Shown piece after piece: positions 34,271 to 43,542 of a stretch of 64,000 bases of DNA. The stretch is from the NCBI GenBank assembly GCA_016745075.1, contig JADGDD010000004.1, positions 1 to 64,000 of the forward strand. The letters are read 5' to 3'. Numbering within the stretch: the stretch's first letter is position 1; each line of letters starts with the position of its first letter. The notes below the pieces were generated by a model, which saw only the letters and a list, made by a program, of their open reading frames with translations, did not search any database and was not told the origin of the DNA. This DNA comes from Planctomycetota bacterium. GTDB taxonomy: Bacteria; Planctomycetota; UBA11346. The position numbers were made by a program, and so were the translations under genes.

Positions 34271-37039
34271 ATGTCTGAATTAGAAGTTGGTCAAATCATT
34301 GAAGGCTACGAGATCATGCGCGTACTTGGACGCGGCGGCATGGGGACGGTATATCTTGCTAACCAGGTGAGCATGCAACGAGAAGTCGCGTTAAAAGTTC
34401 TGGCTCCTGAACTTGCCAAAAAAGATATTCGCTTTTGCGAAAAATTTGTTGAAGAAGCTCGTGTTGCCGGACGTTTGAACCACCCCAATATTATTGCTGT
34501 TCACGATGTAAGTGAATGTGAATACAAAGGCGAAACACTTTATTATTTTAGCATGGAAGTCGTTGAAGGAAAAGACTGCAAAGAATTACTGGAAAAAGGT
34601 AATGCACTCGATTTTGACTTACTGGCTGACATTATGCGCGGCATGGGTGATGCGCTCGTTTATGCTGAACTGATGAACATGGTACATCGTGATATTAAAC
34701 CTGAAAACATCATGGTCACTAACGATAACCATATCAAGCTTGCCGACCTGGGCCTTGCAACCAGTGCTGGCGACAATGACGTAGATGCCAACGAAAATGA
34801 TGGCAAAACCCGTGTCATGGGGACTCCGCGTTACATGTCTCCAGAACAAGCCCGCGCCAAACCTGTTGATCCTCGTTCTGACCAATACTGTTTGGGTGCA
34901 ACACTTTTTCATCTGATGACTGGTGAGCCACCTTATGAAGGCCGCACCAGTAAGGAATTAATGCGATCACAAGTTGTTGATCCAGTACCAGACCCCTACG
35001 ACATTGAAGGCTTGGAACATTTCCCCAAAGAATGGCGGGCACTCTGTATGCGGATGATGGCCAAATCTGCAGACCATCGCTACCCTTCGGCCCAAGCATT
35101 ACGAGATGCGATTGAAGATACCATTGAAGGACGCATACCTAAAGATGGCAGTCGGGTTCTTGCAAAGAAACGTGGGCAGCGGAAAAAGTCTTCGTCCATG
35201 ATGATGTACGTGGGTATCGGCGTTGCCGTTGCTGCACTGGCCGCTGTCGTCTTAATGCCATCAACTCCCGCTGGACCTACATCTTCAAATACTCCACAAC
35301 AACTCGGTGGAACCAGCAGAACAAGTCAAACAGATAAAACATCCTCAGAGACAGACGAACAACTGTACATAGATAAAGCCTATGAAATTATTGCAGGGCT
35401 ACCTGATGAGCACAACTCATCTATGGACACCCTTCGTCAAGAAATTCGTAACCCCTATTTTGCCCGTTCCCCGAAAGCTATGGACTTGTTAGACGGTGAA
35501 TACAGAAAACGTCGTGATCAACTCAAAGCCCAACAAAAACAACACAAAGCGACCTTACTAAGCACGCTAGAAAAACTTCAGGTTACAGCCAAAGAACAAC
35601 ATAACTTTTCTGAATGTATGCAGCAACTAGATGCATGGCCAGACAAGGACAAGACCACTGTTAAAAATGAATTCAGCGATACTCGAAGAGCTATTGCCTT
35701 ACTGGTAAGTGACTACACAAACAACGTCATTGCTCAGATAGACAAAGCCAAACACAAAGATGAAGTACAAACGCTGCTAACCAATGCCCAAACACAGCTT
35801 GGAAACCTCACCAGCACTAAGTTGGCAGTCTCTGCCGATGCAGCCATTAAAAAACTCACCAAATTAGAAAAACAACAATCTAAGCTGAACAAAAAAGAAC
35901 AGGCGGCAAAAGACCGTAAAATATGGGATAATACCATCGCAGCTCTGAATGAGCTACGAGGAAGCGGACACTTTGATACATTTATTCACACTGCAGATCA
36001 GGCTGTTAAAAAGATCTCTCTTACAGATGGTAAAAAAGGGTTAAAAGCTTGGGCTAGCCTTGGTCGTAAACTGAAAGAGGTAGATAGGCAGTTCTTTCGT
36101 TATATTGAAGCAGAGGAGCCTGCCTTAGATAAGCGTTCACGACTGATTGCCATGTCTACCGCAGAACGCCGAGAAGACCCACAAATGATTAAGGTTGCAA
36201 TTGGAAAAATTGGTTCAACCAACCGTCGTATTTCAGACAAAAATATTCCTCTAGGAGAACTCCTAGATAAAGCGCTAAAACCAACAGAAGCTCTTCAATC
36301 ATACAAACAGCTTTATCTCTGGTATTGGGGGCATGCAGATACACCAGGAACAGCCCTCCCACAATCACCAGAAGCCTTTTGGACCATTCCCAGCAGCATC
36401 CCAGAAAAACAACCTACCACACTCTATTTTACCAGAGGCAGTACAAAAGACTGGGCACCACTCTTCTCCAACCATGCTGGCAAACTAGAATTCCATAACG
36501 GCAAAAGCGGCCTATACTGGAGCACCAATACCGTAACCGCACTTTCTGATACAGAATTACCGCGTCTGGTCCTCAACCATAAATTAACCCCTGGCACATG
36601 CATTGAATTTAATTGCAACATTAAAGATAAATCATACGCCTTTATTGGTCTTATTCAAAAAGACGGTCAAGCAGTTAAACTTCCTCGTCTGGTTCTGGCA
36701 ACACGCCCGCTCCCACAAGGCGGTTTTGACACGGCTTTCATTAGTGCCTTATCTTATAACAAAGGCAAGCTAACACCACCAAATGGGTTTGGTGTCAGCG
36801 ATGGTAGCAAAGTCATTACGGGAAAATTCCACATTAAAATTGAACTCAAAACATCAGGTGAAGTCATTTATACTTTAAGTAAAAAAGACCAAAAATGGGT
36901 TTCAACTGATGATGGTAGACCACCACTCTATCTTTCTGGAAAAGATTCAGTTCAACTCATCATCCAAGGGTATCAGAAAAACAAAGGTGATGTTGCCGCA
37001 CTCATTATTCCATCAATGACGATTAGCCACGGCCTCTAG
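34271..37039 (+). CDS. Membrane Ser/Thr protein kinase with large extracytoplasmic region
   Basis: 922 residues from the ATG at 34271 (GGGAG upstream). Residues ~10-290 form a PknB-type kinase: glycine loop LGRGGMGTVYLA, VALKVL (Lys), catalytic VHRDIKPEN, LADLGLATS (DLG in place of DFG) and GTPRYMSPEQ. A TM lies at about 310-330 (MYVGIGVAVAALAAVVLM). The extracytoplasmic part has a Lys/Gln-rich coiled coil (about 370-560) and a beta-rich C-terminal domain (about 700-922, LEFHNGKSGLYW ... SVQLIIQGYQ) resembling a lectin-like sandwich. Such kinases sense envelope signals; its targets are unknown. It converges on yidD with 41 bp between. Confidence 0.9.
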   Translation: MSELEVGQIIEGYEIMRVLGRGGMGTVYLANQVSMQREVALKVLAPELAKKDIRFCEKFVEEARVAGRLNHPNIIAVHDVSECEYKGETLYYFSMEVVEGKDCKELLEKGNALDFDLLADIMRGMGDALVYAELMNMVHRDIKPENIMVTNDNHIKLADLGLATSAGDNDVDANENDGKTRVMGTPRYMSPEQARAKPVDPRSDQYCLGATLFHLMTGEPPYEGRTSKELMRSQVVDPVPDPYDIEGLEHFPKEWRALCMRMMAKSADHRYPSAQALRDAIEDTIEGRIPKDGSRVLAKKRGQRKKSSSMMMYVGIGVAVAALAAVVLMPSTPAGPTSSNTPQQLGGTSRTSQTDKTSSETDEQLYIDKAYEIIAGLPDEHNSSMDTLRQEIRNPYFARSPKAMDLLDGEYRKRRDQLKAQQKQHKATLLSTLEKLQVTAKEQHNFSECMQQLDAWPDKDKTTVKNEFSDTRRAIALLVSDYTNNVIAQIDKAKHKDEVQTLLTNAQTQLGNLTSTKLAVSADAAIKKLTKLEKQQSKLNKKEQAAKDRKIWDNTIAALNELRGSGHFDTFIHTADQAVKKISLTDGKKGLKAWASLGRKLKEVDRQFFRYIEAEEPALDKRSRLIAMSTAERREDPQMIKVAIGKIGSTNRRISDKNIPLGELLDKALKPTEALQSYKQLYLWYWGHADTPGTALPQSPEAFWTIPSSIPEKQPTTLYFTRGSTKDWAPLFSNHAGKLEFHNGKSGLYWSTNTVTALSDTELPRLVLNHKLTPGTCIEFNCNIKDKSYAFIGLIQKDGQAVKLPRLVLATRPLPQGGFDTAFISALSYNKGKLTPPNGFGVSDGSKVITGKFHIKIELKTSGEVIYTLSKKDQKWVSTDDGRPPLYLSGKDSVQLIIQGYQKNKGDVAALIIPSMTISHGL

Positions 37040-37080
37040 AAATTTCCATATTCGCTTTTGACTCGCCACCTTGCTAGTGT

Positions 37081-37332
37081 CTATTCCACAGGTGGCTGAT
37101 CTTCTTCACAGCTACATTTTTTTGCTGGAACTGGGTCCAGACCACTGCCACCCCATGGATTGCAGCGCACAATACGCCACAGGGCTAATGCTGTTCCACG
37201 AAACAAACCATGACGCTCTAAAGCCTCTAAGGCATAACTGCTACAAGTCGGATAAAACCGGCAAACCGATGGTGTACACGGAGAAATAAACCGCTGGTAC
37301 CCTCGAATACATAAGACAAACAACCACCGCAT
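37081..37332 (-). CDS. yidD: Membrane protein insertion efficiency factor YidD
   Basis: 83 residues. YidD signatures are plain: [34 protein letters not shown] and [17 protein letters not shown]. It assists insertion of membrane proteins with YidC. The start overlaps the rnpA stop by one base (TAATG), the usual rnpA-yidD arrangement. The normal neighbours rpmH (before rnpA) and yidC (after yidD) are absent here, so the cluster has been split. Confidence 0.95.
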   Translation of the reverse strand: MRWLFVLCIRGYQRFISPCTPSVCRFYPTCSSYALEALERHGLFRGTALALWRIVRCNPWGGSGLDPVPAKKCSCEEDQPPVE

Positions 37333-37769
37333 TATAGAGCCTTGGGGTTCTTAGTAGATTTCTTCTGTCGCCCTTTATTCCATTGGGCCTTTGCCAAAAG
37401 TGCTTCGCTGCTACATTTCACACACTCATTACGGATACGAGCGTACGTCCCATCATTATCAGGAGGGTCTCTGCGAAACAATACAACCACATCGTATCCA
37501 GCAAGTTGTCCTTTTAATTCTCGACGAAAGACTTCTCGCACCCAACGCTTTAGTTGATGCCTACGCACGGCTCGTTTATTTATTTTTTTAGAAACTAAAA
37601 TACCAAGTCTTGCGCAGGATGAAGATTCCTCGGAACTGCCTGTACGCGGACTCAGTAAAACAATCAGGTATTTACCCACAGCCTTTTGTTGACGAACCAT
37701 TACCGCATTATAATCACGCCGCGTATGAAAACGCTCGGCAGCAGAAAATGATTCCTGTTTATGAAACAT
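37332..37769 (-). CDS. rnpA: Ribonuclease P protein component
   Basis: 145 residues. The conserved RnpA block is [20 protein letters not shown] followed by [22 protein letters not shown] matches the N-terminal strand. It binds the RNase P RNA to mature tRNA 5' ends. The frame is open to 37940, but that part overlaps the acyltransferase gene and is hydrophobic, unlike RnpA. The ATG at 37769 has AAGGTGAG eight bases before it and is preferred (37787 is an alternative). The start lies inside the last 11 bases of the acyltransferase gene. Confidence 0.92.
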   Translation of the reverse strand: MFHKQESFSAAERFHTRRDYNAVMVRQQKAVGKYLIVLLSPRTGSSEESSSCARLGILVSKKINKRAVRRHQLKRWVREVFRRELKGQLAGYDVVVLFRRDPPDNDGTYARIRNECVKCSSEALLAKAQWNKGRQKKSTKNPKAL

Positions 37770-38478
37770 CCGTTTGCTCACCTTCATCTCTATCAGAAAC
37801 CTGCAAAGGTTCGCTATCCATAAAACCAGATTTCTGATCAGCCGCGCGAGTACATGCCAACAAATACGACTCACAGTCCAAACGGACACGTTCAAAAGCA
37901 GTTTCATCAGCTGTGGTTGGAATCGGTACCGCTTGCCCAATCACAATATCAATACAAGCAAAAGGCTTCGGCAAACAAAAACGGTCCCACGAACGAAAAA
38001 CCCAAGCTCGCTTTGTTGAGCAAGCTAATGGTATGTAAGATGCGCCACTTTTTTGAGCAACAGCAACAACACCACCCTTCAAATACCCACGTGGACCACG
38101 AGAACCGTCAACAGTGAATGAAATAGGGCACTCTGGCTTCTGGCGAATGTGACGAATCATTTCAACTAAAGCTCGGGACCCACCACGACCACTTGAACCA
38201 CGAATAACATGAAACTGCATCGTCTCAAGTACAGATGCAATAAATGCACCATCACGACTCTGTGAACACAACAGCCCCCACGGACGGAAACTTGGTTTTG
38301 AAAAATAAGAAATAAGTCCCCATAAACGGGCGTGCAGCAATGCCACCACAAACGGTTTACCACTGACGCGCGCATCTTCTATATGGTGAAGCCCACGAAC
38401 TCGAAAACGGTAGGTGATGCTGAGGACCCGTGCAATGGTCACAATCAATACAGTAATCAAACGATCCTTTACAGCCAT
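37759..38478 (-). CDS. DUF374 lysophospholipid acyltransferase-like protein
   Basis: 239 residues from ATG 38478. After an N-terminal TM-like helix it has the DUF374 pattern: VVALLHARLWGLISYF (His), SQSRDGAFIASVLE, RGSSGRGGSRALVEMI and FTVDGSRGPRGYLKGG. Related proteins acylate lipid A or phospholipids at the inner membrane; the precise substrate here is unknown. The acidic tail ([11 protein letters not shown]) overlaps the rnpA start by 11 bp, so rnpA translation may depend on it. The open frame extends further upstream without family similarity. Confidence 0.82.
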   Translation of the reverse strand: MAVKDRLITVLIVTIARVLSITYRFRVRGLHHIEDARVSGKPFVVALLHARLWGLISYFSKPSFRPWGLLCSQSRDGAFIASVLETMQFHVIRGSSGRGGSRALVEMIRHIRQKPECPISFTVDGSRGPRGYLKGGVVAVAQKSGASYIPLACSTKRAWVFRSWDRFCLPKPFACIDIVIGQAVPIPTTADETAFERVRLDCESYLLACTRAADQKSGFMDSEPLQVSDRDEGEQTDVS

Positions 38479-38547
38479 GTAAACAAGATTAGCACGATTT
38501 TGATTTTGACAACGAGCAGGGTTCAGACAGTACACCACAAAATTCTC

Positions 38548-38588
38548 ATAAAAAAAGCAAGGCACCGAATATCGATGCCTTGCTTAAT
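38548..38588 (-). terminator. Second of two tandem terminators after the AT-hook gene
   Basis: Perfect stem aagcaaggca / tgccttgctt with an 11-nt loop, followed on the minus strand by a run of T. Together with the hairpin at 38602-38628 it isolates the highly repetitive AT-hook gene from the acyltransferase gene. Confidence 0.85.
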
Positions 38589-38601
38589 CTTGTTATCACA
38601 A

Positions 38602-38628
38602 AAAAGCCTGCTTCATAGAAGCGGCTTA
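38602..38628 (-). terminator. First terminator after the AT-hook gene
   Basis: Stem aagcctgcttc / gaagcggctt (one mismatch/bulge) with a three-base loop, followed on the minus strand by TTTTTT. It lies 12 bp after the stop of the AT-hook protein gene. Confidence 0.8.
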
Positions 38629-38639
38629 TATGTAATGAT

Positions 38640-39089
38640 CTATTTTTTCTTTGGACGACCTGGGCCTTTTTTCGCTGGAGCAGCTTTTTTAGGGCGACCT
38701 GGACCTTTTTTCGCTGGAGCGGCTTTAGCTGCAGCTTTTTTAGGACGACCTGGGCCTTTTTTCGCTGGAGCGGCTTTAGCTGCAGCTTTTTTAGGGCGAC
38801 CTGGGCCTTTTTTCGCTGGAGCGGCTTTAGCTGCAGCTTTCTTTGGACGACCTGGACCTTTTTTAGCAGCAGCTTTCTTCGGTGCGGCTTTTTTCGGTGC
38901 GGCTTTCTTCGGCGCAGCTTTAGCTTTAGTTTTAGCAGCTTTAGCTTTTTCTGCAGCCTTCGCTTTTTTCAGCTTTTCTTTTGCTGTTGCGACGGATTTC
39001 TTAGCCTTCTCCAAAGCTTTTTTTGCTGCAGCGAGATCTTTTTCACCTTGAGCTAATGCTTTGGTAGCCGTTTCTATGCGGGATGCCAT
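38640..39089 (-). CDS. Histone H1-like AT-hook DNA-binding protein
   Basis: 149 residues, almost entirely Lys/Ala/Pro/Gly. The N-terminal ~50 residues look like a charged helix or coiled coil (ALAQGEKDLAAAKKALEKAK). Then come APKKA repeats and five copies of KKGPGRPKK, an AT-hook motif, spaced 17 residues apart (12 at the end). The DNA repeat has a 51-bp period. Such proteins bind the minor groove of AT-rich DNA and compact or organise the nucleoid. AAGGAG precedes the ATG, and two terminators follow. The copy number of the repeat may vary between strains. Its basic composition differs sharply from neighbours. Confidence 0.85.
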   Translation of the reverse strand: MASRIETATKALAQGEKDLAAAKKALEKAKKSVATAKEKLKKAKAAEKAKAAKTKAKAAPKKAAPKKAAPKKAAAKKGPGRPKKAAAKAAPAKKGPGRPKKAAAKAAPAKKGPGRPKKAAAKAAPAKKGPGRPKKAAPAKKGPGRPKKK

Positions 39090-39162
39090 GTACCATACTC
39101 CTTAGGGTTTTGGTATGCTGGATACGGAACCGAGAATTACACTCCCCATTCCTGAAAGCAAG

Positions 39163-39190
39163 ATAATGAATGGTAAAATTCACTTGTAAA
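39163..39190 (-). promoter_or_regulatory. Possible promoter of the AT-hook gene
   Basis: On the minus strand TTTACA (39190-39185) is followed after 16 bp by CATTAT (39168-39163), about 70 bp before the ATG at 39089. The match to sigma-70 boxes is partial. The rest of the 39090-39447 gap is very AT-rich and shows no gene. Confidence 0.3.
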
Positions 39191-39447
39191 GAGAAAAATG
39201 CTGATACGCCCGTGTTTTTACTGATTTTATTTATTTTTATCATACGTTCTACATTAAAATAAATATTTTACATCTCAAATACCTCGTAAATAGCGATAGA
39301 TTATAAAAATAAAAGCAAAACAATTTTTATTCGTCATTTACTTCCAAAGTATAAAATTTCGAGAAAAAAAAGTATTTTCCTTTGATAAAAAAACTAAAAA
39401 CACCGACAAAGAGCTCTTGAGAAAAAAAATAAGCGTAAGTAGGTCCT

Positions 39448-40884
39448 CTATAAATCGCACACAACTTGGCCACGATCAGAGCGAAAAACGACGGCGCCCA
39501 TCTCCGTTATAATTTGCTGAGGTGCATATTCTCCAACACCAATTTCCACTCCAGGAAAAATACCTTCGGTTACAATTACTCGTGCATATTCTGCCATTTC
39601 TGGATGATAACGGTTTTCTTTACAAATGATATGGAGTTCATCCTGACGTTTTTCTAACTCGATTTTTTGTTTTTGTAACACTTGAAACTCTTCTAAATGT
39701 TTTTTCGCTTTTGCCACCGCTTCTTTAATAAATTTCACGGGAGTTTTTTGCATAACCAACAGTTTTACTTTTTTGCTAGCCATTTCCGATTTTTCTTCCT
39801 CGGCCTGCGCCCCTCTCTCTGTTCGTTCTAGATCGTCAGTTATATCGACTAATTCTTGTTGTGCATTTTCATATAAAGTTTTTTTATACACATCTACGCC
39901 CGCAACCGCATGCAATGGTTCTCCATGTGCATTACCAAGATGACAAGCGCTTATCGTTGTCGACGCATAAATAGTACCACCGGTTATTTCTTTTGCTGTC
40001 ACCATACCTGTTACTTTGATACAAGAATTCACTATTGCAGATTTCACAACCAAAGAGCCCGCTTTTACTTCTCTATCGCGTACGTATGAAGCAACCAAAT
40101 CTTTTCTCGCCTTCACACGGTTTTTCCCTGGCAATATACCCTTCCCAATGAGGAGAGAACCTCCAGCTGAAACACGAGAGTCTTCTATGACACCATCAAT
40201 GGTGATATCTGCCTCACTTTTTAACGAAAAACCAGCTTTTATATCTCCACGCACATGAACCGATTGATTAGTGTCAATATTACCAACAGTTAAATCTAAA
40301 TCTCCGTCGATAATTAAAACATCCATTACCGAAATTTTTCCATTTGCATCCTGTGTATAAATACCACCACAAGCTGCGACCACCGCATTACCGTCAACCT
40401 CAGTTCCATTACCACTGATAGAATCGAGCGGGCAATCCTCTCCTTTTTCGGCAGGCAACAATGCTCCAGTTACCGTCATACCGCCTTCACCTTCACCAGC
40501 AGCAATTTTTTTAATGAGTGCCATGCCTTCTTCTACCGAAACAAAAGCAGAGAATGCATGAAAATCGACACTACCATCTTCACGAACCTCATATGGTTTT
40601 TCTGTTTCAATAAGACTTTGGACGTAGGCATCATTGCCTTTTATTTTTCGTTTTCCTTCTGCTAATACAATTTGCCGTTGTTCTGGTGCTGGCACAAGAG
40701 CTTCTTGTAAGGCTTCCATATTAATGCCATAACAAATGCCAGCTTCCAATACCGCTGATTTAAGTGCATGAATCGTTGTATATTCACCCGTATTTAAATC
40801 GATCCATGCCCGCATTTGCATATCATCGGTGCGAATTACCAGTTGATCTACTTTTGTTATATGCGTGATCGGTTGCGTTGTCAT
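39448..40884 (-). CDS. FapA-like (DUF342) polymer-forming protein
   Basis: 478 residues with the FapA/DUF342 layout: an N-terminal domain (to about 170), a glycine-rich right-handed beta-helix (about 175-320, e.g. VHVRGDIKAGFSLKSEADIT, TVGNIDTNQSV), and a C-terminal coiled coil (about 340-430, DDLERTERGAQAEEEKSEMA) with a short beta end. FapA-like proteins are cytoplasmic and linked by context to chemotaxis, polarity or flagellar placement in other bacteria; the role is not settled. It follows menD by 57 bp and has its own likely promoter there. Confidence 0.82.
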   Translation of the reverse strand: MTTQPITHITKVDQLVIRTDDMQMRAWIDLNTGEYTTIHALKSAVLEAGICYGINMEALQEALVPAPEQRQIVLAEGKRKIKGNDAYVQSLIETEKPYEVREDGSVDFHAFSAFVSVEEGMALIKKIAAGEGEGGMTVTGALLPAEKGEDCPLDSISGNGTEVDGNAVVAACGGIYTQDANGKISVMDVLIIDGDLDLTVGNIDTNQSVHVRGDIKAGFSLKSEADITIDGVIEDSRVSAGGSLLIGKGILPGKNRVKARKDLVASYVRDREVKAGSLVVKSAIVNSCIKVTGMVTAKEITGGTIYASTTISACHLGNAHGEPLHAVAGVDVYKKTLYENAQQELVDITDDLERTERGAQAEEEKSEMASKKVKLLVMQKTPVKFIKEAVAKAKKHLEEFQVLQKQKIELEKRQDELHIICKENRYHPEMAEYARVIVTEGIFPGVEIGVGEYAPQQIITEMGAVVFRSDRGQVVCDL

Positions 40885-40902
40885 GGTTTGTACTCGTTAT
40901 CC

Positions 40903-40949
40903 TTAGGCGGTGTATACTTTATTATACGCCTAACGCGAGAACTATGCCA
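40903..40949 (-). promoter_or_regulatory. Candidate promoter and inverted repeat before the FapA-like gene
   Basis: On the minus strand a perfect TATAAT (40926-40921) lies 37 bp before the ATG at 40884. The -35 position, 17 bp upstream, reads TGGCAT and is weak. The box sits inside an inverted repeat, ttaggcg (40903-40909) / cgcctaa (40928-40934), so a regulator bound there would cover the -10. The same hairpin could instead end menD transcription. Confidence 0.4.
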
Positions 40950-42597
40950 GATACTTTTTTACTGATTCTTGTAGATGGTGTAAACCGTTTTTCATTTCGT
41001 CTGAAGGCAATAACACTTCTAAACAATCTGTTCGTTCTGTGATCATGTGCAAGCTTTGCTGAAGTTGCTCACGATCCTCACAAACATGAGCATCGCAACC
41101 GTAGGCCTGTGCAATGGCAGCACAACTTTGTTGGTGTGGTGTTTGTACAAGATGCTGAATACCGGAAACCTGTCCGGTTGGTAACATATTAAAGATACGA
41201 CCACCGTGATTATTAAGAATAATTATCCGGCATTGTTGAGTGCTAAGTAAAACTAATGAAGTTGCATCATATAAAAAAGATAAATCACCACAAATCAGTA
41301 CTGAGCCTGGCTCACACTGTCCCGCAAACGTTGCAAGTGTACCATCTACTCCGTTTACACCACGGTTTGCAGTAATTCGCATCTCTCGGTTCTTACATGG
41401 TAATAACATATTCAGATAACGTATCGCCATTGAATTTGCTACATGCACATGCGGCACCTGTAATTGTTCTAACATGGTCACAATATCAACCATGACTTGT
41501 ATTTCATTCCATTCTGGTGCGGTATAATGTTGTAACAGTTCAGTATTTGTTTTTGTCCAGCGCTGCGTCCATTCTCTTTCTACTGTTTGAAATTGTACAG
41601 CAAGCTGCTGTAAGTCAGAATCGGTTGGCTGAACCATCATGAAAAAAGATTCGTGTAAAAAATCTTTTTCCACAAGATAATCGTCAATGCGAATAATGGG
41701 GCAGATATGCCCCGCGCACCATTCATACACTGAGCGTGCAACGGGAGCAGAACCAATACGAATTAAAACATCGGCCTGCTGATCTTTCCATGATTCTTTT
41801 AATAAAAGATCTGCATACGCAATTGCATTATAAACAGCAGGCTGACGCAAATTAGCTGGAACATCCACAATCACTGGAAAACCTGTCGTGCGCGCTAAAT
41901 AATCAACCTGCTCCCATGATAATGGATTACGGGCACCAACTATAATACAACCACGTTGACCGCATGCAGGAAAAGACGGGATCGAACAGCTTTGCTGTAC
42001 TCGTTGTCGTTGATAAAGATTCTCGCGCACACATATCTGCGGAACCGTCTGCACGGCTTCATCAATAAGCGGCTCTTCAAATGGGATATTTATATGTACT
42101 GGCCCACGTGTTAAAACGATACCAGCATAAAGGGTTTCTTGTATACGCTCTGCCGTCTGTTCAAAAATCTCCTCGGCAGGCTCTGTAAGAGCGAGCATCG
42201 ATTGACAAGAGCCGGCCAACATCGGCTCTTGGTTGACGGTTTGTGGCGCACCGCTGTTCTGTAAAATGCGTGGCCTATCCGCGCTTAAAATAATAAGCGG
42301 CACTCGGCTTTCATAGGCTTCGGTCAATGCTGGCAACACATTGGCAACAGCCGAGCCAGAGGTCACACACAGAGCAACCGGCTCTCCTAAACGCTGGGCC
42401 AAGCCACACGCGTAAAAGGCGGCCGCTCGTTCATCTAAAACGGATTCACAGCCTTCTCCAAAGAGCTGCTGACACGCAACCAATAGAGGAACGTTTCGAC
42501 TTCCTGGGCAACAGATTACACGAGTAACTGCATTTGCCTGAAGGCATTGCGCTATCATTAGCGACCAGTCGTAATTCAGCTGCGGGCGATGTATCAT
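40942..42597 (-). CDS. menD: Menaquinone synthesis enzyme MenD (SEPHCHC synthase)
   Basis: 551-residue thiamine-diphosphate enzyme that joins 2-oxoglutarate to isochorismate in menaquinone synthesis. MenD marks: ICCPGSRNVPL, LDERAAAFYACGLAQR, CVTSGSAVANVLPALTEAYE, LIILSADRP and TVNQ. The C-terminal ThDP-binding part has TANRGVNGVDGTLATFAG and CGDLSFLYDA. Other men genes are not in the window. No clear ribosome-binding site precedes the ATG. It diverges from gcvH with only 44 bp between the starts. Confidence 0.9.
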   Translation of the reverse strand: MIHRPQLNYDWSLMIAQCLQANAVTRVICCPGSRNVPLLVACQQLFGEGCESVLDERAAAFYACGLAQRLGEPVALCVTSGSAVANVLPALTEAYESRVPLIILSADRPRILQNSGAPQTVNQEPMLAGSCQSMLALTEPAEEIFEQTAERIQETLYAGIVLTRGPVHINIPFEEPLIDEAVQTVPQICVRENLYQRQRVQQSCSIPSFPACGQRGCIIVGARNPLSWEQVDYLARTTGFPVIVDVPANLRQPAVYNAIAYADLLLKESWKDQQADVLIRIGSAPVARSVYEWCAGHICPIIRIDDYLVEKDFLHESFFMMVQPTDSDLQQLAVQFQTVEREWTQRWTKTNTELLQHYTAPEWNEIQVMVDIVTMLEQLQVPHVHVANSMAIRYLNMLLPCKNREMRITANRGVNGVDGTLATFAGQCEPGSVLICGDLSFLYDATSLVLLSTQQCRIIILNNHGGRIFNMLPTGQVSGIQHLVQTPHQQSCAAIAQAYGCDAHVCEDREQLQQSLHMITERTDCLEVLLPSDEMKNGLHHLQESVKKYLA

Positions 42598-42641
42598 GAT
42601 ACGCGTATTGTGTTCATAGTAACAGCCTCACAATAGCAGAG

Positions 42642-43013
42642 ATGAGCACTTACTATACTCCTTCCCATGAATGGGCGCGCGCCCACGGCTCCCTGACACG
42701 CATTGGTATTAGCAGCCACGCTGCACATGAAATTGGTGAGGTCGTACATGTACACCTACCACCCGCAGGAGAGCGCGTAAAAGCAGGAGAACTCTGCTGT
42801 GAAATTGAATCGGTTAAATCGATCAATGAAATAAACGCTCCGGTCAGCGGACTTATTACTGCTATCAACACTGCAATTCTTGAGAACCCCAATGCTTTAA
42901 ATGCTGATGCAGAAGGAAACGGCTGGTTACTTGAAATTGAATGTGACAACGAACTGCCATCTGGTGATCTTGTAGACGCAAGTGCCTACCAAAAGATAAT
43001 CACACCAGCATGA
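42642..43013 (+). CDS. gcvH: Glycine cleavage system H protein
   Basis: 123 residues. Lipoyl-carrier protein that shuttles the aminomethyl group in glycine cleavage. Seen: the N-terminal TPSHEWARAHG, IGEVVHVHLPPAG and the lipoylation site EIESVKSINEI with K59. Its lipoyl group would be made by the lipA product at 9741-10634. The genes for GcvP and GcvT are not nearby, so it may also act as a stand-alone lipoyl relay. The stop overlaps the ispF start by ATGA, an unusual pairing. Confidence 0.95.
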   Translation: MSTYYTPSHEWARAHGSLTRIGISSHAAHEIGEVVHVHLPPAGERVKAGELCCEIESVKSINEINAPVSGLITAINTAILENPNALNADAEGNGWLLEIECDNELPSGDLVDASAYQKIITPA

Positions 43014-43492
43014 GTCGTACACAACGCGTTGGCATAGGTTATGATATACACCGCCTCCAAGCCGGTCATGGCCTCACTCTTGCTGGCATCCGCATTCCCT
43101 GTGAATGGAGTTTTGTTGCTCATAGTGATGGTGATGTGGTGCTGCACGCTATTTGTGATGCCATACTTGGCGCACGAGGTGCGGGCGACCTTGGCGAATG
43201 GTTTCCTGATACCGCTCCAGAACATAAAGGACGCAATTCAGAAGAATTTGTGCACACTATTTTGCAATCAGATATGTTTACTGATTGGTCTATCATCAAT
43301 ATCGATGTGAATATCATTGCACAAAAACCACGCCTACTCACTCATAAACCAGCCATGCGAGAAAATCTCACACGCATATTTTCTGTACCAAATGATTGTA
43401 TTGGCTTGAAGGCCCGTACCAACGAACAATGCGATGCCGTTGGTAAAAGTGAAGCACTTATTGCGCAAGCAGTTGTGCTTATTGAAAAATAA
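43010..43492 (+). CDS. ispF: 2-C-methyl-D-erythritol 2,4-cyclodiphosphate synthase
   Basis: 160 residues, normal length. Enzyme of the non-mevalonate isoprenoid pathway. Zinc ligands are visible as D12 and H14 in GIGYDIHRL and H46 in HSDGDVVLHAICDAI; the C-terminal KARTNEQCDAVGKSEALIAQ is also conserved. It is translationally coupled to gcvH (ATGA) and converges on the AraC gene with 50 bp between stops. Confidence 0.96.
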   Translation: MSRTQRVGIGYDIHRLQAGHGLTLAGIRIPCEWSFVAHSDGDVVLHAICDAILGARGAGDLGEWFPDTAPEHKGRNSEEFVHTILQSDMFTDWSIINIDVNIIAQKPRLLTHKPAMRENLTRIFSVPNDCIGLKARTNEQCDAVGKSEALIAQAVVLIEK

Positions 43493-43542
43493 GAAAAATA
43501 ATAATTTCTCTATTGTTCTTACGCCACAGACACTTGAACATC

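Noticed and set aside
38332-39051. Long + strand reading frame rich in GRPGPFFAGAA repeats
   Set aside because: It is the antisense of the AT-hook repeats; the minus-strand product has recognisable AT-hooks, a ribosome-binding site and terminators.
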